Below, one piece after another: positions 47,479-59,373 of a stretch of 64,000 bases of DNA. Each line of letters starts with the position of its first letter. Within the stretch, counting starts at the first letter, position 1. A program made the translations under genes and the position numbers. The stretch is from Psilocybe azurescens (lineage: Eukaryota > Basidiomycota > Agaricomycetes > Agaricales > Agrocybaceae), in contig JAJIRX010000762.1 of NCBI GenBank assembly GCA_023853785.1, positions 62,001 to 126,000 of the forward strand, given 5' to 3'. The notes beneath the pieces were generated by a model. The model saw only the letters and a program-made list of their open reading frames with translations, did not search any database and was not told where the DNA came from.

Positions 47479-50181
47479 ATGGCCAAGAACTGGGATACCT
47501 ATAGCAGACAGGGCATAGATCTCGCGCATACAGTCTCTTCCTTCGGTTTCTCTGCTGCCAAGGCTGGAACTCGGTTAGGGGTAAGTTACTAATCTGCAAA
47601 GCAACAAAGGCACTGACTTCTTCCAGTTTTCGGTTGCTAGAGGTCTGGCTGCTGCGACAGTTGGAGTGACTACAACCGTTCTTGACGTTGCCTTGTTTGG
47701 AGGAAGCACTGTTACTCGACCAGTGTTTGGTTTTGCCGTTTCCACTGCTCTTACAATTGCAGAACAGATTACACTTGCGCCCATCCATCTAAGCGAATAC
47801 ATCACATCCACATCATTGCTGGCCGCGCACAGCTCTATCAATGTGCTCGCCATAATTTTTCCTGGAAGTAGCGATGCTTCATTCTCGTTGGCTTCTTTCA
47901 TCGACCTTGTACGACGGGAGTGGACAGTGCAAAACGCAGATGGCACCGTTCCCGAAAAGCAGTATGGGATTACGCAGGTTGCTCGGGCAATTGTGGGATG
48001 GGTCTCGCTCCAAGGCGTGACCCAAGAATGGCAAGAGAAACAGTGGTTCAGATATTTGCGAGAGATGGATGTAAAGATTGCCCCGAAAGCACACAGGACC
48101 CTTACACATAGGTGCGTGGAACCCCATAAATGCCGTAACATCACTCCTTATCACTATCCAATCATCCTCTCACCCTTGCAGATCTTCTCGTATTCGAGTA
48201 ACCTCCGATGTCATTTTCCCTGGTCAGCAAGGCCCACAGATCATCGCAGCCGATATTGGGGAACCTGAGCCTCGGTCGCGTGCCCAATCCGCTTTCCTCT
48301 CAAGGACCAAATCTAATATATCCTTGCATCGTCATCGAGCGTCGCGTGCTGGCATGCCGGTCGACATTTCTCCACTAGCGCCCAGCAACGAAGAACTCAA
48401 AGCTACTATGAGGCGTCTCTCAAAGATGGTGCTCGCTGGATATGGCGGCGCCAGCTTATTATTTTTTGGAGTCTCCCCAAATCTGTTTGGGGGTAACAGT
48501 GAAACCAAATCATCTACTTCGCCTCCGTCCTCTTCGTTATCTGCCTCAATGGCTCGAGAAAAAAGTTGGAGGAGACACAACTGGCAAATGCCGTGGACGC
48601 AGCTGAAGCTGAAGCTGCAGGTAATGCAGACATATCCGAGGGCTTACTAGGAAACGTGCAGAGCACTCAGCAATATTCTTGGTGGGATGTATTACTCGGC
48701 AAGCACGATCAAGAAATTTTCGAACAGTCAACTTCTCATTCGAATGTGGCTAATGACAAAGAGGCTACGACGAAGAAGGGCAAAATGAAAGCTACAGCTG
48801 TGATTAACATCGTTTGTATTTCGAATTAATCTTTGAACGTAAATTTTACAGGTCATCGGAAAAGAACACTTAATGCCTCGGTTTTGGGTTTTAACGGATC
48901 ATGGCCGCGGACAAGTTGTGCTGGTCATCAGAGGTTCCTATTTTTAATTGACTTTATTACTCCAGGTTCTGATGTTTAATTAGGGACCATGTCGCTAAAC
49001 GAGATTGCTGTTGATCTGACTTGCGAACCCGACATTTTCCAGCCTGCGACGACACCGTCATCTTCGGACATCGACGAAAATCCCGTGCCTGGTCAATTTG
49101 TATTCCCAGGGATCTCGGAAAAAGAAGATATAGCATCCGAACACAAGTATCAAGTCCATGGCGGGATGTTGAAGATGGCTAAAGCCATGGGAGACGTGGG
49201 TAAACCCGTTCATCAGGCAGTGTTAGAAGCTCTGTACAACAATCCGGAATTTGGTTTGTACAATTTCTAGGAGCCGAGGAATTTAATCATGACCACATCT
49301 TTAGATCTCGTGCTCTGCGGTCATAGTTTAGGCGCAGGTGTTGCCGCTATCTTAGGCATGGTATGTTTATCATGTCAAATCACTATTCAGTCGAATTTCA
49401 TAGCTTACGGCCTTTTGACAGATATGGGCTGATCCAAAGACCTGTTTGACTGTTCGATCAAGTGGTCTTCCCATTGGACGACAAGTTCAAGTGTATGCTT
49501 TCGCACCACCGTATGTTCTATACTCCTGTCATCAACGATTATCGTTGACCGGGTGTGATAGCGCGCTAACGGATGCAGCTCTCTCCCGACTTTCCGATGA
49601 GCTTGTTGTCTCTCTTGTTTATTCTCACGATATTGTTTCGCGTCTGTCTTTGGGGTCTGTACGAGACCTGAAAAACGCTGCAATGTGGCTCTGCGAAGCC
49701 GAGGCTGGGAACGCGGTCGAAGGCTGGTCTGCTGTTACTGCACGCGCCAAAATGATCAAAGATGGTACAGGATCGCAAGACGACATGGACTGGGTGAGCT
49801 CAATTTGCAACATTAAAATTTCAAAACAACTCACAAATAACAGCTCATTTCTATTCGTAAGACGTTGGAAGCCAATATGCAAAACACGGATATGTACCCC
49901 CGGGACGTGTTTTATGGGCTATGCGAGAAGGGGACCTTCATCCTTCGCACCAATTGCAGCAGATCCCGGAAGGTAAGGGTGCCGCCACAACCGACAAAGA
50001 CAAACTACGCCTTTTCGAAGTCCTGGATGTAGAGAAAGTCTTTTCTCAGATTGTATTCGCGCGCGACATGTTAACGTCAGTATATTTGCGTACATAAACA
50101 CCTGTCGGACAGTGCTGATCTCTTCTTCTTAGTGCACATATGCCCCATCAGTACGACCGTGTTCTTCATGACTTGCTTTAA
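47479..50181 (+). CDS. Class-3 lipase, diacylglycerol-lipase-like
   Basis: Ten exons: 47479-47580, 47627-48111, 48182-48811, 48852-48933, 48984-49253, 49305-49360, 49422-49510, 49562-49793, 49844-50075 and 50133-50181 (about 742 aa). The N-terminal third has Ala/Val-rich hydrophobic helices (RGLAAATVGVTTTVLDVALF), likely membrane-associated. A variable Ser/Ala region follows, then the alpha/beta-hydrolase core: LVIRGTMSLNE (oxyanion region), GGMLKMAKAMGDVGKPVHQA and the nucleophile elbow LCGHSLGAGVAAIL (Ser near 530). VQVYAFAPPALTD, LVVSLVYSHDIVSRLSLGS (catalytic Asp region) and MPHQYDRVLHDLL (His region) follow. The family hydrolyses diacylglycerol or other acylglycerols at membranes. Two bases are missing: one A in the run of six at 48559-48564 and one C in CCCCC at 49897-49901 (PPGRVLWAMREGDLHPSH). 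Adding both closes all phases. Confidence 0.9.
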
Positions 50182-50644
50182 AGGCCGTCTTATCGATCCT
50201 TGGAGAGACTTGTATTAATGTTTGAAATTTGGATCCAATAGGCTCTTCGATATGCCTTTTCAGTGTATGATAACGAATACTTACTTTTACTATCAATATA
50301 CTCATAATTACATTGCTAATTACAACTCTCATAACATGTATTTTATAATATTATTACAATGACGTTTCATCATCTTAAATCGGTCCGAGTGCTAATACGT
50401 TCGACGCGGCGGCGCACTGATGTAACAAAAAGTCGCGTCAGAGTCCCGACGCGTCGAGACACACAATGAAATGCGCACGTGATTGAAAACATAGACCCGG
50501 AACAGCCGGAACAGTCCGTTGTTTCTTGACCGCGAGCAGTGTCTATAGGCTATCGAGTTCTGTCTCCCGAACGCCTGGTTCGCCCTTTATTTTAATGTCA
50601 CATTCTTATTCTCATTTTCTATGGTCAGATATGCATAAAGACAT
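50182..50644. other. Intergenic / promoter with MluI-box palindrome
   Basis: 463 bp upstream of the PPR-like gene. The perfect palindrome CGACGCGTCG at 50447-50456 contains ACGCGT, the MCB/MBF core word of fungal G1/S promoters, and a CACGTG E-box follows at 50476-50481. Related GACGCG/GTCGCG words lie at about 50402 and 50432. These are motif matches only. Confidence 0.4.
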
Positions 50645-53033
50645 ATGCAGCACACCTTGCGAAAATTAGCAGGGCTCGGGTTTAGAGGGGTCGTTCGACC
50701 ATGGCCTACAACATTGCCTCTTCACAAACCGATACCTAGGATATCTTCCACAGCATCCCCCTTTTACCATCGTTCTCAAACTATTTTCACCTCTGCATCT
50801 GCACAAAACATATCATCGCCATCTTCTCTTGCGGGGGCAAGTTCAGATCGCACTCAAAAATCAAAACCCATACGACGAGATCCGCACATAAGCCCAGCGG
50901 CACAAGGACGCGCCGCTGCCTCTGCTATTCGTCAATTAACTCAGGCGGGAAATGTTGCGGACGCGTACCTCATCGTCAACTCTGTTCGCTATGCAGCTTA
51001 CCCAGAACGACCGTCCAAGTTGTTTGGCGTCGATTCAATGCAGCAATTCCGTTCCGTCGCGCTTGCTTTTACACCGGATGTATCTCCTCGTCTTCCGTCG
51101 CATTCCCTGTTGCATGGGCTCGTTCGTCTTGGAATGGCCGACAAGGCTGTGAACCTTGCACATCAAATGATGTCAGCAGGAATACGATTGCGATCCAAAA
51201 CTGTGGAAGCAATTTATTCTGGACTCGTCCAAGCCGCGCTGGCACAGTCAGATGGAATTGCAAAAACTCTGCCTACGCATGCCGCATTGAAAAGCCCCGA
51301 AATTCTTACTTTAAATTTACTTGATAGTCAGGCCAATTTCGCGATCCGTCTTTTGGGGTTGGCTCGAGAGTCAGGACAGCGACGTTCAGACAACATGTTC
51401 AAGCTTCTTGTGACTCTGTGCATCATCAATGGAGAAATTATCCTCGCATCCCTAATATTCGGTGTCCTCGTTAGAGACTGGCAAGCTCGCACTTTACAAG
51501 CAAAGGAGATCCATGCCACCCCTGAGCCGACACAAAGCCACATGATGGAAGTATGCTTTTGGCCAACGAATACTTGTCGTCGGATACGAAAACCGTCCAC
51601 GGAAAACTTCAGTTCCAGTCTGGACTTCAAGCCCTTGCGATTCTGGCCAATCTACTTGACCGACGGCTCATTCGATTTCCAGATGTCTCCTCTCTGATAT
51701 ACTCTTTGCACCATTGTCCGCACACATTAGAGGAGGTTTGGATACCCGGAGACGATGGAACCCCCGAACGAGTTCAGGCCTTTGGATACTTTCAACAGGT
51801 GTTAGAAAGATCGATCGATTCTCTGTGGAGTAATACCTTTCACGAACCACAGCCACCTTTTTACACTCGCCCGACTCCCAGGTATGATGCCGTTGCTAGA
51901 GATCTTACCAGTGTCAATGCGTTACTGGACTACGCATTGCACCATCAATATTCAATTCCGCAGGCCCTAAAAATTTGGCGCTATATGATCGACATGCAGT
52001 ATGAACCAACAGAGTATACGCATGTAATACTCGAGAAAGCGGGGCAAGCTCTGGACAATACACCGCTACGTGTAATGGACCGGGATGTTACAGTCGAAAG
52101 TTTATCCCAAATAAAGGCCTCCGGTAACAATTACGCCTTGGACTCCCACATCCGCCGCGCTATTCATTGCAATCAACTCGAAACCATTATTTCTGCTTTG
52201 CCTGTCTTGCTTCCTGGTTTTGAGGATGAAACCACCAAAAGGCTCCTCAAAGGAAAGTCAGAGGGTATAGCACAAACAGCTTCTTTTGGCCCTGTGGTCT
52301 TCAGTGCTCTCCTCACTTGCCTATACAAGGCGGGGAGGACCCGAACGGCGGAGAAGTTATGGTTATGGATCTGTGCAGCCGAATCTTACAGTTGGATACC
52401 CGATGCCCAAGGCGTGGTCACACCATGGTGTATTCCGATCCACTTATATACGATTATGATCAGTGTATATGCAAAGAAGGTTGGCAGAGAAAGGATACGT
52501 CCACGACCAGCATCATTTGTCCCGGCGCGCGAGAGAGCCATGGTGTTGTACCGTTCAATGTGGCCTGCCGCTGAATCTGTCGAAAAAACTACTCGCACTG
52601 GAAAAAAGGGCGTGAAGATAAACTTTCAAAACCGGTTTTGGACATCCCGCGCCCTGATGCAAGGTTTTTCAATGCAATGTTGGCCGCTGTCGTACGACGG
52701 GCAAGAGGACTCCCTGCGCCACGAACGGCTTGTCAATATCGGCGGCAGCTTCGTCTAGCTTTACAGGACTATCTCGAGCTTGGACGTTTACCTATTGCAC
52801 CGGAGCCGGAGCTGTTGGAAATCGCGACAGATATGGCGGCTGAGGGCATTTCTCTTCCCTTGGTATATCGAGGAAGCCTTATCGGGAGAATGGATACCGA
52901 CAAGTTCGAGAACTTCAATGATTCCAGTTTCCCGGGAAAGTACTACATACCCGTATCGATCGAGAAGGCGAGAAGGCGAGAAGCACTTCTACTTCAACAA
53001 CGCAAGGCGACGCAAGCCCTGACCTTCAGCTAA
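50645..53033 (+). CDS. PPR-like alpha-helical protein, probably mitochondrial
   Basis: There are two exons, 50645-51550 and 51613-53033, with one A missing from AAAA at 52628-52631. The corrected length is about 775 residues. The N-terminus (MQHTLRKLAGLGFRGVVRPW, then Ser/Arg-rich, almost no acidic residues) looks like a mitochondrial presequence. The body shows loosely repeated helical pairs: LLHGLVRLGMADKAVNLAHQ, VEAIYSGLVQAALA, LLDYALHHQYSIPQALKIW and ALLTCLYKAGRTRTAEKLW. These resemble pentatricopeptide or similar organelle RNA-binding repeats. The 62-nt intron (51551-51612) is itself open in another frame, so a single-base error is an alternative explanation. After the A correction the text runs KPVLDIPRPDARFFNAMLA to LTFS. 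The exact RNA target or role cannot be inferred. Confidence 0.65.
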
Positions 53034-53544
53034 ACCGAAGCTTTGGCAGGTTAGACCCAGTATTAATGATGCGATTTCTTATTCGAGCCTTTCGTGAACC
53101 TTCAGGCATCGCAGTGTCCATCATTTTGTATTGCCTTTGGTATTCGTTGCATCAGCTCCGTTCAAAGATTTCGCCAACGATGGGCGATGTTACTATTGAA
53201 TCCTACTATATGTTATTGCATTATAGTAGATGTTGATAGCACTACATTGTTAATCTTATCGAGTAGTACAACTACCCGATGGCGAACATTCAAATCAGCG
53301 ATTGCAGAATCCATACCATATCAATTCCAACTTGGACTGTCGATCGGTTCTGCTTCTATGATATGGGTGGCTTACAAGATCCTGAAGATCGTCAGCCACG
53401 CGTGACAAATCTTGGGCGAAGTTTTGCTATATAAACGCTGTGCTATCCTTCATCCCCCTTCTTTCATTCCACTACCATCTTCCCTTTGTATCTTTTTGAA
53501 TATCTTCACGCCTATACATTCAAACTCTTCTACCATATTATCCA
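53034..53544. other. Intergenic
   Basis: 511 bp with no recognised feature. A pyrimidine-rich stretch (about 53445-53540) precedes the next start codon, as is common in basidiomycete promoters. Confidence 0.4.
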
Positions 53545-55663
53545 ATGACCACACCTGTGCCAAGATTCTTCTCTCACCTTCGAAGGACTGTCTGCTCTAA
53601 TACGCCCAATGTGTTTGCTGTCAGTATTGCTACTGTAGGCACACTCTTATATGCCAGGCCTGCTGCAAGTTTGAGCTTTGACTCCACTCACATTGAGACC
53701 ATCTTCATCGTTACTGGTGTTGTAACTATTGCAGTAGGCTCTCATATCAGTGGGTTCGCTTGCAGCATATCGCCTCTATGCGATGTTTTCAACAACGGCG
53801 GGAACTTCGAATTTATCAAGGCTAGGGCGTTTCTCGACATATCTTCCCATTTCCCCTTGAACGGGTCTCTCAAAACGATCCGGTCAATTGGCAATGTTCC
53901 TGTATCCGACCTCAACGATCTTTCCTCCCCTCTTGACTTGGGCGGGTCTCTTGACGGATTATCTGGAGAGACTGTTGTTGTACCCAGCCTGTTCTTGGGC
54001 AGCGGACCTTCTACCGACGCGCCTACTTCTGTTTCAGGCTCATACATCCTGGGCGATTCTTCGGAAGGCGATTTAGAGGCGACGCATTGGACACATGGCA
54101 TGCCTTCCATTGACAATTCAATTGGAGCGACGTCAGATGAGGGAAATTCTAGGCCGGTTGCAGTCAACTCTGAAGGTGGATCGTTTGGCAGCGGTAAGCC
54201 CATCTTTCTCAGATATCACGACCCCTGTCTTATCATACTTCCAGCGATTGGCAGGCCACCCGGACCATTTCCTCCACCATCCCAGTGTGCGAATGACAAG
54301 GCTGATATCAAGGCTGATCATGAGACTCGTGTGTTTCCATTTTGCTATGTCTCCTAGTAGTAGTATCTAATTATTGCTCGCAGCATTATTTCAAATCATT
54401 GGTGACGGTGCCCCTCCACCACCTCCGCCACCGTCATCCTCTACCACTTCCGCAAATCACGGCGATGAACGCAGAACCACCTTTCTGGACTGGAAATACA
54501 TGATGATTGCTCTTGCTGTCTTTGTTGGTCTTAAACAAGTCAGCCGTGGCACTCTCAAGCGATCGTCATCTTCAGTCAACAGGGGTCAGAAAAAAAAGTT
54601 GTTCAACAACAAAACCAAACCGACTGAGTGTTTTGACAGCCCAGCTATTGGCACGTCACTTGTACCTGATGCAGATGTCGTCCCCACTGAAATGCCTGGT
54701 CAAAATATCACCGGATCTTCCCTACAGTGGGTATCGAGTCCATCGTCGACTCTTCAGGATGGAGATATCCCAGCCTTTGGACAGCTGGAGTCAACAACAA
54801 ATTGCTCATATCCTCTTCCTATGCCTTGCGAGCTGAATTGCTCGAGTGGTCTCTACGTTAATTCGACAGTCGATACAGCAATATTGTCTGCTATCGAACC
54901 TCAATCTGAACCGTCACAGGGATGTGCCCTGAATACTGTTTGTGGTATCTTCCAATATGGATCCAATCTCATCCATTTGCCTTCGTTTCTGGGCCTCTTG
55001 CTTATGATCTTGCTGGTCTACCTGGGAACTTGCCTGGCGATTCTTGCTATAAAACTATTCCAGATACAGGTCAACAATATGATCGAAGTATGTATTTTCT
55101 TTTCCATCCCTGGAATTCTGATACTGATTACATATCCTTTTTCAAGTCGTCTTTCGATAACAATACGTACGAACAAATAGAGAACGCTGTTCCGGGAACT
55201 CTATTTCATGACCCAGTGCTTCCAGTAGAGACAGACCAGCCATTGCGTTCAACTGTAAGTCTCTTTTAACCACGTCGTGTTTTAAACAATTGTTGACATC
55301 CATTATCAGCTTCCTCTAGGCTGTGTCTTCCTTGCACCTTCTGGGCCATGTACCGTTGACCCTCGACCTACCCGACAGATTACTTTGGAAGAGGGTAAAC
55401 AGACGTTTGGCCTTCCATTGGAATCTCCTGCATCTCCTTCTGGTCCTTCTGCTTCCTCCCCGTCTAGCTGCCTTTCTGATGCTTCTCGATCTGCAAGTCC
55501 TAAAGGTCCTCGCAAAGTTACCTTCTCTGAAGAGAACGAAGTCTTTATCTTGCCTCCGAATACTGCAACACGGGACCGTAACCTTCGCCGCCGTCTTAGT
55601 CGCCGTGCCATGGCTGCTGCTGGCGGTACTGTTAACGTGGCCCCAGTCGCCAAGCGACATTAA
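53545..55663 (+). CDS. Unrecognised membrane protein with Pro/Ser-rich regions
   Basis: Three exons (53545-54193, 54384-55254, 55310-55663) encode about 624 residues once one T is added to the TTT run at 54939-54941. I do not recognise the family. The start (MTTPVPRFFSHLRRTVCSNT) leads into two hydrophobic segments (VFAVSIATVGTLLYA; IFIVTGVVTIAVG), then a Ser/Gly/Asp-rich stretch. Exon 2 has a poly-Pro run, a third hydrophobic segment (WKYMMIALAVFVGL), a Lys/Ser patch and several N-glycosylation-like sites (NITGSS, NCSYPL). Exon 3 ends with GPRKVTFSEENEVFILPPNT and an Arg-rich tail (DRNLRRRLSRRAMAAAGG). Composition and interrupted homology suggest a lineage-specific protein. Two adjacent genes are possible, but the splice phases support one. 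Confidence 0.6.
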
Positions 55664-57102
55664 ATCTCGATATACTTTCCTCACTCTGTCAACCTTTTGT
55701 CAAACGGCTCCTGGGAACGACATTTGGTCGCCGCGTTTTCTGGGATCTGAGATTATGGATATCATCGTGCCGTGGATGAGAGATGGGATTTCTTGCTGGG
55801 ATTCAGGGTATAAACTGGCTGAGGAGCTTTTCTATACTCCTGTGTCGTCGGATGGAACGTCATCTGACGAGATGATATTTCCATCGCATCGCTCCATCGC
55901 TGTGGAGTTCAAGGCGCTGACGAGCGCTCTTGTTTCTTCCATGATGCTGCGATACCTGGCTATACGGACGGAAGTAGCTGCGCTGACGAGTGCTAGCTTC
56001 TTTCTTTAGCACATCAGAGGCGGCTCCTGGTATTTCCCCATAACGAATTCATGCCGCGTACCATTGTCCTTTTGCCATTTCTTCTTCAAGTATTTTGTCT
56101 CTGGAAATACCTCAACTGCGTCTTGTTATATATCTAGGAAAACCATAATTTGGGGCCTGCATACAATTTAAGTAAATACCACCATCAAATATTCCTTTTC
56201 CCTTTATTATTATTTCTTTGAATAAAGTAAAATCATCGTTTTTTAAGATGAAGGCCAGTCCTAGTTGAGTAAACATAAAGTCGAGTTCAAGTGCGTTCTC
56301 TTGGCAGACCTTTTCTATTAGGACTAAACGCAGGAACCAAACAAGGGACTAACTGACTTCCATTTTTTCACGACTTGCTCTTTGCTCTCTACTGTCTGCT
56401 CACCGCCTCCCTCCCACGAATTTACAACGTTCAACGAGGCCCATGATCATTCAGCCTTAGAACTTCCCATCCCTCGTAAGCATCATCTCTCTTTGAAATG
56501 GACCGACGATGTCCACCCAATATGATCGAAAAATTCCGGCATGACGCCTCTAAGCATGGGGGCACCCACAAAGTGTCCAGTCCCTTCTCCGGCTAGCTTC
56601 CCAACTCGTCTTGACGCGGGGGCATACGGCTGTAGAAGTGGGCGCTATCATCGCGATGACGGCCTAATGAAGTTATAGTTACACTGATTCTTCCTATTCA
56701 CTTTCGCGTTTCGAGTCGATGCTGACTACTACTTCCCTTTTCAGCGTGTAGCTTTTTGAATGGAATGATATATGATATCCAGGTGTATGGGGGTTGGTTA
56801 TATCTACAGGACAAGAGAATATGATACAGTTCTACATGAGCCGGTAACATCGTCCGACCACATCGAGGACTCGGAGGAGTGTGCGCATCTATAAGTATAG
56901 AGGGTGGGTAGATGATTGTCAGATAGTCTATGTAATATTAAAGCAGTGAAGAAAAATGCGACAAGTATCTACTAGTGGTATGCATTAGAATTGAGGAAGC
57001 AAAAAGAGAAGGAATTTTGTATGATACTTCTTGGACTCGTGCAAAATGTGACGAAACCATACCAAATGTTTCAGCATCCACGCCTCTCCTCAAACCCAAA
57101 CG
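55664..57102. other. Intergenic, about 1.4 kb
   Basis: No gene is recognised between two convergent ends. AT-rich sequence with possible polyadenylation words (AATAAA at 56220-56225) follows the membrane-protein gene. Confidence 0.4.
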
Positions 57103-59373
57103 CTAAGGGTCATTGGCAAGTTCATCGGCTCTTCCTTCGCGTTCCTTCGCCGTCGTACGAAGCAACCACGCGAGATTTTCATACACCACAAAAGTGATAC
57201 ACGTCCCAGGGAGTACACGCACAAGATTCGTTCCTAACCCCCGAAAGAATCCACGGGTGCCTTCAAGCGCCCACGTGCGCTTGATGGTCGCTGGTATCGT
57301 AGGGAACAGGGCGGCTTGGGCATCATTCTAGACCAGAGGTGCGCGATTTTGATGCAGGATGAGTATTGGAGCATGTGTGAGGAACGGATGGTAGCCAAGG
57401 GTATAGAAAAAACGAACATGTCAGTACTCGTTATCGCAGTGTCGAAGAGGTTTAAAAGGGAAGAGCAAGGTTATCGAGCCCAGAGCGTCACCTGCGCGAT
57501 AACCAAAATAGGAATCGAATATAAGGAGACAGCATGAGAGGTTAAGCGAGCAACAACGAGCATGACGACTTGAGCAACCGCCGTAATAAACAGGCGATGG
57601 TCCCGTGGACGATGTGAAGGCATCAATGGTCATGGCAGAGGGCGCACGAGACGTTGAATCACGTTTGTGGCCATTCTGTCAAAACGAAATCGTCTCCCCA
57701 AGACAAAGCACAAGGGGAATGAAAGAGTGCGAAAGGCAAAAGGCAGAATAAAGATAAGGGAAAATATGTCCGGTAGAGAAACGGGACCGAAAGTATCGAA
57801 AGTCCACGAACCTGTATGCGGGACCTCACAACCTGGTATGGATAAGTGACAGAAAGAGCGGCGAGCTTGCTGGTAATCGACATCACGGTGTACGAAAAGT
57901 TGGACTATAGGGGAACACTAGAATCAGCACAACAATACAAGAGCATTTAATTACTTGAAGTGGCAAAAGACTAGAATATGCATCTCCAAATGTCTATTGC
58001 AGCTCAACCATCCAATCCAGCCTAGAAGACCACGTACCAATTTGTCACTTTCCCGATTATAGGGCCTTCCTGCTCGCTCGTATTGTCTTCGCTTCCTTTC
58101 AAAGCCCCATGTCTTCATTTTTTCGTATACGACGAATTGTATTGCGCCGTTAGATACTCCAACAAGAGCTAATGATGTGCCCCGAAATAGGCCTAGGGGT
58201 CCTTCCTTCCGGACTATTGTACGAAGACCGTCTGAAATCATGGATCATGTGACGTCAGTAAAGTACAGATAAGCATTTCAGGGCTGGAAATGCTGGGAGA
58301 AAAAGACGCGACAAAAGACAATGATTGAGGTCCAGACAAGGTCAAGAGCGGATGCGACATCCTTCGTTAGTTCTGCAGATCGAAACGTCCGAACAATGGT
58401 AATATATGCGAAGGATTCTGGCCGGTGACGTTACACCACATGATCCATTTTGAATGTAACTTCGCTTGTAATGCATCCACTAGCGCCACGTATAGCATGA
58501 AGGAAAGCAGGAATTCATGCTAGATGATAAAGTGACAAACATCAAGGGTGCGATGTTTAATAAATGCACTTTGAAGGAATAATAACACCGACAACTGTCG
58601 ATGACGTCTAGCGTCCGGGGTCTTGACTGTTGACCATGATGCACAATTAATTCTGAATCATCCCAGCATCTCCTTGTAGACAACAAGAAAAAAAATAGAC
58701 AAGGAAATTGAACGCACCCCACAAGCCGCGGTACGCGTTCTGCGAACTAGCCTCAGTAGTGAACATACGGACGCGGACAAGCCACAATGGATTGGTCATA
58801 ATAGCAGTAACGGCACCTGCAGTAAAGATCAAAGAACGCGTTAGAAATCGGGTCTGATGCAACGGCACGCGTATGAAAGTGCGAACTCGCTTGAGCGGAA
58901 CAGAGAAGATACTCTGGGGCGGAGAGAGGCTTCGTAATGTCCCCTCCAGAAGCTCGTTTCTTCAGCATGTTGTAACTAACCCAAAGGTCAGCCATGAGTA
59001 ATGATAACGAGAAACAAAAGATTCGATACTCACAAGAGAAAGTAGAGACCCCAACTAGATGCGTTCCCCGCGATATTGGGCACCAGACCCCGGTACAAGC
59101 CGCGCCATCCCTGTGTTTGCTGTATATCCTTCAGAGAGACCCAAATATGTTTTCCTAGAGAGGTAGATGGATTCTGTGTGGCAACTTGAAGCTTTATTTT
59201 GAGGAGGTCAAGAGGGTTCATGCAGAGCGTTGTGACGATGCCTGCGCCAAGGCCTGCCGCTGCATGATCCTAGAAGCTTTCTGGTTTGAACTGGATAGGA
59301 AAAGAGAGTATAGTTCTGTTCTCACCAAAGCAGTAGTTGGAAAGAAGCTGGGCGGTTGGGGTGCGATGCCCAT
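57103..59373 (-). CDS. Mitochondrial carrier, FLX1/SLC25A32-like (FAD/folate type)
   Basis: There are seven exons: 59326-59373, 59034-59269, 58887-58975, 58718-58816, 58038-58231, 57812-57904 and 57103-57327. All phases close without correction, giving 327 residues. The three mitochondrial-carrier repeats each show the PX[DE]XX[KR]-type signature: MNPLDLLKIKLQ, TNPLWLVRVRM and TYPYQVVRSRIQ. They are followed by GLYRGLVPNI, GLFRGTSLALVGVS and GFFRGLGTNLVRVLPGT, and the ending is VYENLAWLLR. The NPLW variant in repeat 2 is typical of the FAD/folate/pyrimidine branch (yeast Flx1, human SLC25A32). The carrier would exchange FAD or folate across the inner membrane. Two introns, 58232-58717 and 57328-57811, are about 485 nt each, far longer than the rest of the window. 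The start (MGIAPQPPSFFPTTAL) was chosen because its exon ends in phase before DHAAAGLGAG. Confidence 0.88.
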
